Source: Methanothrix soehngenii GP6 (GTDB taxonomy: Archaea > Halobacteriota > Methanosarcinia > Methanotrichales > Methanotrichaceae). From it: a stretch of 64,000 nt of DNA. The translations under genes were made by a program, and so were the position numbers. Below the pieces are notes generated by a model. The model did no database searches. It saw nothing but the letters and a program-made list of their open reading frames with translations, and was not told where the DNA came from. Positions 26,140-35,699 of the stretch are shown here, piece by piece. Location of the stretch: positions 2,170,001 through 2,234,000 of the forward strand of contig NC_015416.1 in assembly GCF_000204415.1 (NCBI RefSeq). The letters run 5' to 3'. Each line of letters begins with the position of its first letter. Within the stretch, counting starts at the first letter, position 1.

Positions 26140-26823
26140 TCACTCACTCTCTTTCTGTCCGGGCGCCTCTTTCCTCTTCCTCCGGGTCGGCCTTTTAGCC
26201 TTCCCGACCTGCACCTTCCCGCCCTCCTTTTTTTCGGCTTTCGCCTTTTCCTCCGTTTTCTCCTCTGGCGAGGCCCTTCTTCGATCCCGTATCATCCCCT
26301 TGCGGACCATCCTCTCCTTGATCATCATCCGCACCTCATCGCCGCCCACGCTGAAGACCTCGGATATCAATTCCTTCGCCACCTCCAGCTCCCTGCCGAT
26401 GAGGGGATCGGACGCACTCGACCTTCCCGCCAGGCGACAGAGATGGTCTAAGGGCTTGTCAACCAGCTGGGAGGAGTATCGGTCCTGCTCTTCTTTGTAG
26501 ATCTTGAGCATGCCATAGACGTAGGGATATAGGGGTGTGGCCGGACTGAGCCGGTAAAAGGTGTTGGTCTTCTTCTTAGCCTCGGCACGGGGAGAGGGGA
26601 GGATTCTCTTCTCCATGACCACTACCCCCAACCTCTCCAGCTTGTCCAGCTTATTGATGAGGGTGGTCTGGTTCCAGAATGGTCCCCCGCCGGTGGGCCC
26701 CAGCTCCCGCCAGATCTGGTTCAGCTGCACAAACCCCCCCTTCCTCTTAAGATAGACGAGCAGCATTGCCAGAGGCATTTGATCGCGCTGCAGGGCGGTA
26801 TAGCGGGCGAACTCATCCAACAT
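26140..26823 (-). CDS. Hypothetical winged-helix protein with basic tail
   Basis: 227 residues. Residues about 1-95 resemble a winged helix for DNA binding (LINKLDKLERLGVVVMEKRI followed by a wing). Residues about 100-160 are helical. The last 60 residues are highly charged and Lys/Arg-rich (KAEKKEGGKVQVGKAKRPTR), suggesting nucleic acid contact. It is not a recognised family. It is divergent from the glycan locus, and regulation of that locus is only a guess. Confidence 0.7.
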   Translation of the reverse strand: MLDEFARYTALQRDQMPLAMLLVYLKRKGGFVQLNQIWRELGPTGGGPFWNQTTLINKLDKLERLGVVVMEKRILPSPRAEAKKKTNTFYRLSPATPLYPYVYGMLKIYKEEQDRYSSQLVDKPLDHLCRLAGRSSASDPLIGRELEVAKELISEVFSVGGDEVRMMIKERMVRKGMIRDRRRASPEEKTEEKAKAEKKEGGKVQVGKAKRPTRRKRKEAPGQKESE

Positions 26824-26917
26824 GAGGACCTCTGGGACAAATAACCGTAAAGCCTTTTCGGTTTTTTTGCAGAAGCATTTTTATCCCCCTTGCATCCTCA
26901 GATCTCAGGGTTAGACA

Positions 26918-28132
26918 ATGCAAGCGATCATTCTCGCCGCGGGAGAAGGAAGCAGGATGCGCCCACTGACCGCAGGGGTGCCAAAGGTCATGCTCCCAAT
27001 AGCTGGCAGACCACTTCTCGAGCATATCGTTCTCCGGGCCAAAGAGGCAGGAATTGATAGGTTCGTTCTGGTGGTGGGTTACGGCGCCGACTCAGTGCGG
27101 GATCATTTCCAGGACGGCCGGAGCCTCGGGGTGAAGATAGAATATGCTCACCAGAATGAGCAGCTGGGAACTGCCCATGCGCTGATGGCGGCGGAGAGCC
27201 TGGCCGAGGACAGTTTCATGGTATTGAATGGGGACGTTCTTCCCGATATTGGCGCACTGAAGGAGCTGGCTGCCAAGGGTATGGCGGTCTCGGCGATCAA
27301 GGTCGATGACCCAGGCAGGTATGGCGTCTTTTTGGAGGAGGACGGCATCTTCCAGTCGGTGGTGGAGAAGAGCGAAGATCCTCCCTCAAACCTGGCCAAT
27401 GCAGGCATCTATCTCTTCAAGAAATGGATCTTCGATGAGCTGCGGTTAATACCCAAATCCACTCGGGGCGAGTACGAGCTGACAGACGGCCTGAACCGGG
27501 CGGCAAACAAAGAGGCCATAGAGATCGTAGAGCTGAACAGCTGGCTGGAGATCGGCCGGCCCTGGGATATCCTGGAGGCTAATCTTGCGCTGCTCGCTCA
27601 GGTCGAGCCCCGGATCTTAGGAGAGGTGGAAGAGGGAGCGACCCTGAAAGGAAAGATCTCCATCGGCAGGGGAACAGTCGTCCGCTCTGGATCATATATC
27701 GAGGGACCGGTTATGATCGGCCAGGACTCGGAGATCGGGCCCAACTGCTATATCCGGCCTACATGCTGCATAGGGGACAACGTCCGAATAGGCAATGCCG
27801 TGGAGATCAAGAACAGCACCATTATGAATGGCACCAAGATCGGCCACCTCTCTTATGTGGGAGACAGCATCATCGGGGAGAGATGCAACTTCGGCGCAGG
27901 GACCATCTGCTCAAACCTGCGCCACGATAAGGGTAGCATTAAGTCATATCTCAAAGGGGAGAAGGTAGACAGCGGCAGGCGCAAGCTTGGTGTGATCATG
28001 GGCCATGGAGTCATGACCGGGATCAACACCTCAATCTATCCGGGAACGGTGATTGAGGCCGGCTACTGGGGCAAGCCTGCAGAGGTCATACGGGGCCATA
28101 TATCTCCAGAAATGAAAGATAATGGGCTTTAG
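26918..28132 (+). CDS. GlmU-like bifunctional sugar-1-phosphate nucleotidylyltransferase/acetyltransferase
   Basis: 404 residues. The N-terminal nucleotidyltransferase domain has AIILAAGEGSRMRPLTAGVP (4-23) with the GxGxRxxPLT signature. The C-terminal part is a left-handed beta-helix of hexapeptide repeats (GRGTVVRSGSYIEGPVMIGQ). Archaeal relatives make UDP-GlcNAc from GlcN-1-P by acetylation and uridylation. It leads the diacetamido-sugar block, so UDP-GlcNAc supply is the natural role. A paralogue lies at 39358-40566. Confidence 0.88.
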   Translation: MQAIILAAGEGSRMRPLTAGVPKVMLPIAGRPLLEHIVLRAKEAGIDRFVLVVGYGADSVRDHFQDGRSLGVKIEYAHQNEQLGTAHALMAAESLAEDSFMVLNGDVLPDIGALKELAAKGMAVSAIKVDDPGRYGVFLEEDGIFQSVVEKSEDPPSNLANAGIYLFKKWIFDELRLIPKSTRGEYELTDGLNRAANKEAIEIVELNSWLEIGRPWDILEANLALLAQVEPRILGEVEEGATLKGKISIGRGTVVRSGSYIEGPVMIGQDSEIGPNCYIRPTCCIGDNVRIGNAVEIKNSTIMNGTKIGHLSYVGDSIIGERCNFGAGTICSNLRHDKGSIKSYLKGEKVDSGRRKLGVIMGHGVMTGINTSIYPGTVIEAGYWGKPAEVIRGHISPEMKDNGL

Positions 28133-28202
28133 TGACAAGCCTTTTCAAGGGTGAAGATGAGCACAGGATATAGCGACCAGAACAGGATACAAGGAGATCT
28201 TG

Positions 28203-29303
28203 ATGAGAGATTTTATTTCCATAGCCAAGCCCACGGTGGGGGAAGAAGAGATAGAGGCGGTGGGAGAGGTGCTGAGGAGCGGCATGCTCACTCAGGGCGA
28301 AAAGGTCAAGAATTTTGAAGAGGAGTTCAGCGAGTATTTGGGTGTAGAGCATTCTATTGCCGTCAGCAACGGCACTGTGGCCCTGGACCTGGCCCTTAAA
28401 GGATTGGGGCTCGAGCCGGGAGACGAGGTCATTTCACCGGCATTCACCTTTATTGCTACCGCCAATACCGTTCTCTACCAGGGCTCGGTGCCCGTCTTCG
28501 CTGATGTGGATCCCAGGACGTTCAATATCGATCCAGACGACCTCTCCGAGAAGATCACCCCTCGTACCCGAGCGGTGATCGGGGTTCACCTCTACGGCCA
28601 GCCCTTCGATGCCAAAGCCGTATGTCAGATCTGCGAGGATCGTAATATTGCCCTGGTGGAGGATTGCGCTCAGGCCCACGGTGCGATGATGGGGGGAAGG
28701 ATGGCGGGCTCATTCGGAACCGGTTGTTTCTCCTTTTATCCTACAAAGAACATGACCACCGGCGAGGGAGGCATGATCACCACCAACGATGACGCCCTGG
28801 CCGATCGCATGCGGCTGCTCCGAAACCACGGCGACACCGGAAAGTACAACCACATATCAATAGGCTACAACTACCGGATGACGAACATTCAGGGTGCCAT
28901 AGGCTCGGGCCAGCTCAAACGGCTGGAGGGATTCATCGCCAAGAGGATCGAGAATGCCGATACCTTGAATAAAACGATCAAGATCGATGGGCTGACAGTT
29001 CCCTTCCGGACGGCGGATGTACGCCATGTCTACAACCAGTATGTACTGCGGGTGGAAGATGACTTCCCCGTCTCCAGAGAGAAGCTGATGGAGTATCTCA
29101 ATGCCAATGGCATCGCCACCGCAGTACATTATCCCAAAGCGGTCTATGAGCAGCCCATCTACCAAAAGCTGGGTTATGGACGGGATAGGTGCCCGGTATC
29201 AGAGGACGTATCCCGTCGGGTGATGAGCCTTCCTGTGCATCCCTCATTGAGCGCCTCTGATCTCCAGCATATCGCCCAGACCATAAATTGCTTCGAGGAC
29301 TGA
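28203..29303 (+). CDS. DegT/DnrJ/EryC1-type sugar aminotransferase (WbpE-like)
   Basis: 366 residues from ATG 28203, preceded by AAGGAG. Fold-type I PLP enzyme: AVSNGTVALDLALKGLGLEP for cofactor phosphate, LVEDCAQAHGA, and FSFYPTKNMTTGEGGMI with the PLP-lysine in PTKN. In context it would transfer an amino group from glutamate to UDP-3-keto-GlcNAc-uronate, the WbpE step. The next gene, an oxidoreductase, starts three bases after its stop. Confidence 0.9.
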   Translation: MRDFISIAKPTVGEEEIEAVGEVLRSGMLTQGEKVKNFEEEFSEYLGVEHSIAVSNGTVALDLALKGLGLEPGDEVISPAFTFIATANTVLYQGSVPVFADVDPRTFNIDPDDLSEKITPRTRAVIGVHLYGQPFDAKAVCQICEDRNIALVEDCAQAHGAMMGGRMAGSFGTGCFSFYPTKNMTTGEGGMITTNDDALADRMRLLRNHGDTGKYNHISIGYNYRMTNIQGAIGSGQLKRLEGFIAKRIENADTLNKTIKIDGLTVPFRTADVRHVYNQYVLRVEDDFPVSREKLMEYLNANGIATAVHYPKAVYEQPIYQKLGYGRDRCPVSEDVSRRVMSLPVHPSLSASDLQHIAQTINCFED

Positions 29304-29305
29304 AC

Positions 29306-30241
29306 ATGGACGTTGGAGTTATTGGCGTCGGGGCCATGGGAAAGAATCATGTGCGTGTCTACTCGGAGCTTAAAGGGGTAGATACAGTCTACGTCTACGA
29401 TCCCATATCGGAAAATGCTCAGCGTGCCAGTGACCTCGCCACCGTCTGCTCAAGCCCCGAGGAGCTACTGGCAAAGGTAGATGCGGTAAGCGTATGCGTT
29501 CCCACTCGATACCACTTCGATACGGCCAGCAAGGTCATAAACGCAGGGGTAAACTGCCTGATCGAGAAGCCCATCACAATGACTGTCCAGGAGGCAGAGC
29601 GTCTCTTGGGGCTGATCGAGAAGACCGATCTTGTGGTGGGGGTGGGCCATATCGAGAGGTTCAATCCAATCGTGGAGGAGATCAAGAAGATCGCCGAGCG
29701 ACCGGACTACGTCTCCATCAAGAGACATAATCCCACCTCCAACCGCATAACCGATGCCTCAGTGGTCGAGGACCTCATGATCCATGATATCGACATAGTC
29801 TTCAATGTCCTCTTCAAAGGGGAGGAGGACTACCAGATCTTCAGCGCCGGCAGCCGCAACGTCTGCGAGGCGATGGCGGTCTTCTCCGAATCCGTGGTCT
29901 CCATCTCCGCCAGCCGCCTGTCCTCCAAGAAGTTCCGCACCTTCTATGTGGAGGCAGAGGAGTTCACCACCGAGGGCGACTTCATGACCCAGGAGGTATA
30001 CGTCTACCGAAAACCAGGAAAATACCGGGTAGAGGACGAGAGGTATATGCAGGAGAACATCATCGAGAAGGTTCTGGTTAACAAGGTAGAGCCCCTCAAG
30101 GTGGAACTGAAGACGTTCCTGGACTGCGTCCGGCAGAATAAGAGCTTCCCGGTCACTCCAGAAGAGGGCAAACGGAACCTGGAGATCTGCGAGAGGATCA
30201 AATCGGGATTGAATGCCAAGAAGGGATCAATATCGGAATGA
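29306..30241 (+). CDS. Gfo/Idh/MocA-family UDP-sugar 3-dehydrogenase (WbpB-like)
   Basis: 311 residues from ATG 29306. The N-terminal Rossmann motif GVIGVGAMGKNHVRVYSEL (3-21) binds NAD. INAGVNCLIEKPITMTVQEA carries the EKP motif, and VGVGHIERFNP is typical of the WbpB/WlbA group. That group oxidises C3 of UDP-GlcNAc-uronic acid ahead of amination. It overlaps the acetyltransferase gene by four bases. Confidence 0.88.
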   Translation: MDVGVIGVGAMGKNHVRVYSELKGVDTVYVYDPISENAQRASDLATVCSSPEELLAKVDAVSVCVPTRYHFDTASKVINAGVNCLIEKPITMTVQEAERLLGLIEKTDLVVGVGHIERFNPIVEEIKKIAERPDYVSIKRHNPTSNRITDASVVEDLMIHDIDIVFNVLFKGEEDYQIFSAGSRNVCEAMAVFSESVVSISASRLSSKKFRTFYVEAEEFTTEGDFMTQEVYVYRKPGKYRVEDERYMQENIIEKVLVNKVEPLKVELKTFLDCVRQNKSFPVTPEEGKRNLEICERIKSGLNAKKGSISE

Positions 30242-30855
30242 CAAAATCCCAGGGCAATTCTAAAGGCAATTCTCAGGATGAGTCCCAGGCCTATTATGCT
30301 CATCCCACAGCCATTGTGGAGAGCGAATCCATCGGCGAGGGAACGAAGATCTGGCACTTTGCCCATGTGCGCCCTAGCTCTAAGATCGGTAAGGGCTGCA
30401 ATATCGGTAAGAGCGTCTACATAGATATCGGGGCAGAGGTAGGGGACAATGTGAAGATCCAGAACTTCGTCTCCGTCTACAAGGGAGTTAAGATCGAGGA
30501 CGATGTCTTCGTGGGCCCATCGGCTACATTCACCAATGACCTCTATCCTCGCGCCTTTATCTGGGACGAAGAGCACGTCTTGGCTACCAGGATCTGCCGG
30601 GGGTCAAGCATTGGGGCCAATGCCACCATTGTATGCGGAATAACAATAGGCGAGTATGCCATGATCGGAGCGGGAAGCGTGGTGGCAGAGGACGTGCCAT
30701 CCCATGCCCTGATCCTGGGCAATCCGGGCCGGCAGAGGGGTTGGGTCTGCCGCTGCGGCCGTCGTCTGAATACGATTTTGCATGATGACGGCAGCAAGAC
30801 CGTGTATAGATGTTCATCCTGTGGAACGGATGTCGAGATAGTAAAGAGGGCATAA
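30238..30855 (+). CDS. Left-handed beta-helix N-acetyltransferase (WbpD-like)
   Basis: 205 residues of hexapeptide repeats (YAHPTAIVESESIGEGTKIW, KIGKGCNIGKSVYIDIGAEV) with the active-site-like TFTNDLYPRAF, as in WbpD/WlbB acetyltransferases. A zinc-ribbon-like C-terminus is added (CRCGRRLNTI, then YRCSSCGTDVE). In the pathway it would acetylate the new 3-amino group. It overlaps the preceding dehydrogenase gene. Confidence 0.88.
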   Translation: MTKSQGNSKGNSQDESQAYYAHPTAIVESESIGEGTKIWHFAHVRPSSKIGKGCNIGKSVYIDIGAEVGDNVKIQNFVSVYKGVKIEDDVFVGPSATFTNDLYPRAFIWDEEHVLATRICRGSSIGANATIVCGITIGEYAMIGAGSVVAEDVPSHALILGNPGRQRGWVCRCGRRLNTILHDDGSKTVYRCSSCGTDVEIVKRA

Positions 30856-30909
30856 CCAAGACATAAAAAAGGCATAGAAGGGGAGAAGGGCGGGAGAAGG
30901 AGAAGAACT

Positions 30910-32106
30910 ATGGAATTGTCCGATATTAAAGCGAAGATAGCGGTAGTTGGCCTTGGCAATGCCGGCCTGCCGCTGGCTGCGGTCATTGCCGACAGAGGAA
31001 TTGCTGTTTTGGGTGTTGACATAAATGATGAGCGCTGCCGGCTGATAAACCAGGGAACCAACCCCATCCCCGAAGAAGAGGGTTTGGAGGAGCTGATAAT
31101 TCGGCACGGAGGGAAGAGCTTCATTGCCACACCACGCTTCGAAGATGCGAGAGACTGCTCAAGCTTCATAGTGATTGTGCCCCTATTCGTAGACCAGAGC
31201 AATAACCCTGATTTTTCGATTATGGATAAGGCTCTGCTCTCTTTAGGCCGGATACTGAAAAAGGGGGATCTGGTGGTCCTGGAGACCACCTTCCCTCCCG
31301 GGACGACATCGGGCAGGGTCAAAAAGCTGCTGTGCGAGTGCAGCGGTCTTGGGGAAGGTGAGTTCTTCCTGGCCTACTCCCCGGAGAGGATAATGACCGG
31401 ATATAGCATAAGCCGGCTGAGGGAGTTTCCCAAGGTGATAGGGGGCACGGACGAGGAGAGCGGCCTGGCAGCATATCAGCTCTACCGGCAGTTCATCTCC
31501 AACCTCCATCTGGTCTCATCGGCCAGTGTGGCGGAGATGATCAAGGTGATGGAGGGCTGCTACAGGGATGTGAACATCGCCCTGGCCAATGAGCTTTATA
31601 AGATCTGTCAGGATCTGGGAATCGACTTTTTCGAGGCGAGAGAGAAGGCTTGCCATCAGTTCTGCCATATCCACCTGCCTTCCACCGGAGTGGGAGGGCA
31701 CTGCATCCCTGTTTACCCCTGGTTTTTGATCAAAGAGATGGAAAAGCGAGAGATGTTCGACAAATGCCGTCTTCTTCATACCTCCCGCATCCTCAATGAT
31801 GAGATGATCCAGTACTGGGCGGAGAGGATATTGCTGGAATGCATGAAGATCAACAAACCGCTCTGTGAAATCAAGATCTGTATCAAGGGCATAACATTCC
31901 GTGCGGGGGTCAGAGAGTTCTATCACAGCAGAAACCTTGCACTGGCAAGGCTTCTTTATGATAAAGGGCTGGACGTCTATGTGGCCGATCCACTGCTGAA
32001 CAATGATGAGGTGGCCGCCAGGGGCTTTGAAAGCATCAAGCCCGAAGAGGCCGACCTGGTATTCGATCCCTTCCAATTGAACTTCGAATCTGGGAAAGCA
32101 CTCTAG
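30910..32106 (+). CDS. UDP-GlcNAc 6-dehydrogenase (WbpA-like nucleotide-sugar dehydrogenase)
   Basis: 398 residues of the UDP-glucose/GDP-mannose dehydrogenase family. The N-terminal NAD motif VVGLGNAGLPLAAVIADRG is at about 12-30. VLETTFPPGTT is also present, and the catalytic cysteine lies in STGVGGHCIPVYPWFL. The C-terminal UDP-binding domain is present. In this operon the expected reaction is oxidation of UDP-GlcNAc to UDP-GlcNAc-uronic acid, the first step of the diacetamido-mannuronate route. Confidence 0.88.
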   Translation: MELSDIKAKIAVVGLGNAGLPLAAVIADRGIAVLGVDINDERCRLINQGTNPIPEEEGLEELIIRHGGKSFIATPRFEDARDCSSFIVIVPLFVDQSNNPDFSIMDKALLSLGRILKKGDLVVLETTFPPGTTSGRVKKLLCECSGLGEGEFFLAYSPERIMTGYSISRLREFPKVIGGTDEESGLAAYQLYRQFISNLHLVSSASVAEMIKVMEGCYRDVNIALANELYKICQDLGIDFFEAREKACHQFCHIHLPSTGVGGHCIPVYPWFLIKEMEKREMFDKCRLLHTSRILNDEMIQYWAERILLECMKINKPLCEIKICIKGITFRAGVREFYHSRNLALARLLYDKGLDVYVADPLLNNDEVAARGFESIKPEEADLVFDPFQLNFESGKAL

Positions 32107-32118
32107 GGACTTGATCGC

Positions 32119-33195
32119 ATGAAGATAGCAACCATTGTCGGCGCCCGGCCCAACTTCATCAAGCTGGCTCCGGTATCAAAGGAGATAAGAAAGCGAGACC
32201 ATAAGGAGGTCATAGTCCATACCGGCCAGCACTATAACTATGAGATGGACAGGATATTCTTCGATCAGATGGGGATAGCTGCTCCAGACTATCACCTGGG
32301 CATAGGCTCGGGCAGCCATGGATTTCAGACCGGTGAGATGCTCAAGAAAACTGAAGAGGTCCTGCAAAAGGAGGTGCCGGATGCAGTCATAGTATTCGGA
32401 GACACCAACTCCACTCTAGCTGGTGGGCTGGCGGCGGCAAAGATGCATATCAAGTGTGCTCATATCGAGGCCGGACTGAGGTCGTTTGACAAGAGGATGC
32501 CCGAAGAGATCAACCGGGTGCTGGTGGACCATTGCTCTGATCTCCTCCTCTGTCCGACAAGGACTGCGATCGATAACCTGAAAAGAGAAGGGATTGTCCA
32601 GAACGTCCATCTGACGGGAGATGTGATGGTGGACGCGCAAAAGGATTGCGAGAGGATTGCCGAGAGCGAATCTCATATCCTTGAGGCTCTGGGGCTCAAG
32701 CCCTGGAGCTACTATCTGGCAACTGTTCACCGGGCATCCAACACCGATGATCCAGAAAACCTCCGGGCGATTGCTCTGGCCCTCCAGGATCTGGATGATG
32801 TTGTCTTTCCCTGCCATCCTCGCGCGGAGAAGTACCTGAAGAAGTTCGGCCTGTGGGATGATCTGGAAAAAAAGATCAGGATGATAAAGCCAGTGGGATA
32901 CCTGGATATGCTTCTTTTGGAGAAGAACGCCAAAAAGATCGTCACCGACTCGGGTGGGGTGCAAAAGGAGGCATATCTCTTGGGCATTCCCTGCATAACC
33001 CTTAGGGACACGACGGAATGGATAGAGACGGTAAACGACGGCTGGAACGTCCTCGTCCGGCCGGGGGAGGATATCGCCTCTGCGATCAGAGATTTCCGGC
33101 CGAGGCATGAGCGCCAGGATGTATTTGGAAAGGGCAGGGCGAGCGCTATGATCGTGGATCTAGTCGAGAAGCTGGTCGGGTCAGGTGGATCTTGA
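32119..33195 (+). CDS. UDP-GlcNAc 2-epimerase family (WecB/WbpI-like)
   Basis: 358 residues: IVGARPNFIKLAPVSKEI at the start, HTGQHYNYEMD, FGDTNSTLAGGLAAAKMH, IEAGLRSFDKRMPEEINR and VTDSGGVQKEAYLLGIPC. These are the UDP-binding and catalytic residues of non-hydrolysing 2-epimerases. As the last biosynthetic gene of the block, the WbpI role (UDP-diacetamido-glucuronate to UDP-ManNAc3NAc-uronate) fits best. A plain WecB role (UDP-GlcNAc to UDP-ManNAc) cannot be excluded. Confidence 0.9.
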   Translation: MKIATIVGARPNFIKLAPVSKEIRKRDHKEVIVHTGQHYNYEMDRIFFDQMGIAAPDYHLGIGSGSHGFQTGEMLKKTEEVLQKEVPDAVIVFGDTNSTLAGGLAAAKMHIKCAHIEAGLRSFDKRMPEEINRVLVDHCSDLLLCPTRTAIDNLKREGIVQNVHLTGDVMVDAQKDCERIAESESHILEALGLKPWSYYLATVHRASNTDDPENLRAIALALQDLDDVVFPCHPRAEKYLKKFGLWDDLEKKIRMIKPVGYLDMLLLEKNAKKIVTDSGGVQKEAYLLGIPCITLRDTTEWIETVNDGWNVLVRPGEDIASAIRDFRPRHERQDVFGKGRASAMIVDLVEKLVGSGGS

Positions 33196-34175
33196 AGATA
33201 CTCCTTTTAGCCAATCAGCCGGAGAGGACCACCAGGCTCAGGATGTTCAGGGGCACCCTCCAGTCCCAGGGGCATGAGGTAATCGTTCCCAGCTTCGGCA
33301 CTAGAAACTGGATCAGCATTGCCAGGCAGGCGAAGAAGATGGCACTGGACCATAAGCCGGATGTGGTTCATATCTTCAATGTCCCTGACGTGATCTATCA
33401 CGGTTTTGCCGGACTGCGGGGAAGGGGCTATAAAAAGCTGATCTACGACTATCGCTCACCCTGGGGGGTTGAGTTCGCTCAGACCTTTCTAGCTCCGGGA
33501 AAGGCATTTGCGGAACGCTTCGAAAGGGAGCTGGCAGAAGCGGCGGACGTCATCACCACCGTCAATGAGCCTCTTGAAAAGAAGGTGAAAGAGTATGCCC
33601 CTCAAAAGAAGGTCTACATCGTTCCCAACTATCCGCAGCGCTCTTTCTGCCAGAAGGTTGATGAATCCGACACTGTCCAGCCGGGAAAAGGGCCGATAAT
33701 ATTCATCGGCAGGGTATGCACCCAGGAGGGAATCGGAAAACTGCTGGAGCTTGCCCGGGCAATTCCGGAAAGGGAGTTTTGGATTGTGGGCGGCGGTCCT
33801 TTTGCCCGCTATTATCTGTGGAGAAAGCCGGCAAACGTCAGGAATCTGGGCTGGCAGCCGCATGATAAGGTCGCGGCACTGCTTGGCAAAGCCAGCCTGT
33901 GCCTGATTCCCCGGGAGGAGAATGCCCTTACCCCCTACTCCACGGACAAAAGCGTCTGGAAGCTCAATGAGTATCTGGCTTTGGGCAAGATAGTGGTGGC
34001 ATCGGGGGTGACCATGATCGAGAAGAGAAAGAACCTGGTGATTGTACCCTCCCGGGATCTGGAGAGAGCAGTGAGAGACAACCTGCTGCGAGAGCCTGAG
34101 CCGATGGGCCGGGAGGATTATAGGTTCTGGGACACAAACGATAAGGTCATTCAGGAGGTCTATGAGAGCCTGTGA
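33192..34175 (+). CDS. Glycosyltransferase family 4-like
   Basis: 327 residues from TTG 33192, overlapping the epimerase stop by four bases (TTGA). GT-B fold features: ILLLANQPERTTRLRMFRGT, YDYRSPWGVEFAQ, IIFIGRVCTQEGIGKLLELA and STDKSVWKLNEYLALGKIVV, with the donor-binding acidic residue in the last. It probably transfers the sugar made by the upstream genes onto a lipid-linked glycan (inference from coupling). A perfect palindrome overlaps its stop codon. Confidence 0.85.
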   Translation: MKILLLANQPERTTRLRMFRGTLQSQGHEVIVPSFGTRNWISIARQAKKMALDHKPDVVHIFNVPDVIYHGFAGLRGRGYKKLIYDYRSPWGVEFAQTFLAPGKAFAERFERELAEAADVITTVNEPLEKKVKEYAPQKKVYIVPNYPQRSFCQKVDESDTVQPGKGPIIFIGRVCTQEGIGKLLELARAIPEREFWIVGGGPFARYYLWRKPANVRNLGWQPHDKVAALLGKASLCLIPREENALTPYSTDKSVWKLNEYLALGKIVVASGVTMIEKRKNLVIVPSRDLERAVRDNLLREPEPMGREDYRFWDTNDKVIQEVYESL

Positions 34176-34189
34176 GCGCTCACAGGCTC
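34166..34189. terminator. 24-base perfect palindrome over the stop codon (likely terminator hairpin)
   Basis: GAGCCTGTGAGC followed by its exact reverse complement GCTCACAGGCTC. The TGA stop of the glycosyltransferase (34173-34175) lies inside the left arm. No T-run follows directly, so it may act as an RNA 3'-end stabiliser rather than a classical terminator. Confidence 0.5.
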
Positions 34190-34358
34190 AAGTGCCTTTG
34201 ATGCTCTCTAATATCCATTCAATTCTTTAAATCCAAATTGCCCTGATCCCAATCTCTCCCAAACTGGGCACAATCTCCTAAATAAGTGATGTAGGCAGGG
34301 CACATTCTATCACAAGTTATTAATATTATGATAATCATGTACCCTGTGTGACCCTACA

Positions 34359-35669
34359 ATGACTGAGATGCAATTAAGCTTGATAAATTTTCCGTATCGT
34401 GAAATGCTTTCAAATATCTTCCAGGATTACTCAAACGACTTTGAATTTACTGCGAGCGGTATTTTTCGGAAAATAGTGCCGCCATTATGTCCCGAATGTG
34501 GCCATCCAATGAGCCATAATGGTTTTAACACCTGCCAGAAGAGACATCTCGGAGGGGCAAACGTCGGGAAATATTTATGTGGCGCTTGCGGGAAGTCAAC
34601 CGAAGAAGATCGAGACTTCTGGATCAAGCTAAAGGCAGACTTCTTCGGGATTGTCACGGAAATCTGCACACGTCTGAGGCTTAATCACGTATCTTATGAA
34701 GTGATAGAATCGATAATGGGCTATCTGTATCCTCGGGATAAAGATACCATCCGGAACATGGTCCAGTGCGCGATTGAGGAGACAGATGTCCCTTCGGTCA
34801 AAAATATCCAGTTCGTGCATTATGACGAGCAACATCCCAAGGCAGGACGAAACCAAAAGTATCGTTTGACACTCCTTGATTCGGTAACAAGGCAAGTAAT
34901 CGCGGATGAGCTTTTCGATTCAAAAGATGCCGATACTATCGAAGGTTTCCTTCGAAGAAATCTCGACACTCAAAAGCAGATATTTATTGTCACAGACCTT
35001 TACAGAGGATACAGCAATGTTTTTAAAAGAGTATTCGGCAACAAGGTAATCCATCAATTCTGTTTGCTCCACTTGAATAAGCTCATAGTCAATGATTTTC
35101 CTCGAAAAACAAGCATCGAACAGGAATTGCTTAAATACAAAATGCTTAACATATTTTTTAACCGTGAACTTGAGATTGAATTCCTTTCCACCTTGATCGA
35201 AGAAGAGAAAATGATGAGACAGAGAAGCAACAAGGAATACAAATCATGGATTGCAGAAGCCAAGCACCTATTTTATGATTTTGTTCGACGTCTGGAATTG
35301 AGACGTAGAAGAGAAAGCAAAAACCTTGAGCAAAGAACTTATCATGAAGCTTTAAATAATTTTAAATTTTTAAAGATGCAATCCGACTCGTTTATGATAT
35401 CCGTTAGAAAGAGGCTGGATAAAATCGAAGAGCTTTGGCCAAACCTTACAGCATTTTACTTTACCGATAATGCCCCGGCTACAAACAATCCCATAGAAAA
35501 TTACTATTCAACAAGTCTCAAGACTCATAGAAAAAAACAATTAGAGGAACCAGGAATCAAAGAGCAGATAAAGCTCTCTGCGCTAAAGAGAGCAGGAGTC
35601 TTTGGAAGGCCTCAAAAGTCTCTACTCAATGCATTCTTTATGTTCATTCCTTTTCTAGATACGGGTTAA
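34359..35669 (+). CDS. DDE transposase of the outer IS
   Basis: 436 residues. An N-terminal zinc ribbon (CPEC at about 41-44, then CGAC) precedes an RNase H-like core. Candidate catalytic acids are in VHYDEQHPKAG, FIVTDLYRGY and TDNAPATNNPIENYY. A long charged helical insertion lies between the second Asp and the Glu. The zinc ribbon and eight-base target duplication point to an ISL3-like or related group, but I do not recognise the exact family. The gene looks intact. Confidence 0.8.
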   Translation: MTEMQLSLINFPYREMLSNIFQDYSNDFEFTASGIFRKIVPPLCPECGHPMSHNGFNTCQKRHLGGANVGKYLCGACGKSTEEDRDFWIKLKADFFGIVTEICTRLRLNHVSYEVIESIMGYLYPRDKDTIRNMVQCAIEETDVPSVKNIQFVHYDEQHPKAGRNQKYRLTLLDSVTRQVIADELFDSKDADTIEGFLRRNLDTQKQIFIVTDLYRGYSNVFKRVFGNKVIHQFCLLHLNKLIVNDFPRKTSIEQELLKYKMLNIFFNRELEIEFLSTLIEEEKMMRQRSNKEYKSWIAEAKHLFYDFVRRLELRRRRESKNLEQRTYHEALNNFKFLKMQSDSFMISVRKRLDKIEELWPNLTAFYFTDNAPATNNPIENYYSTSLKTHRKKQLEEPGIKEQIKLSALKRAGVFGRPQKSLLNAFFMFIPFLDTG

Positions 35670-35699
35670 AAGATTCGGCATCGCCTAACCAGATTCTAA

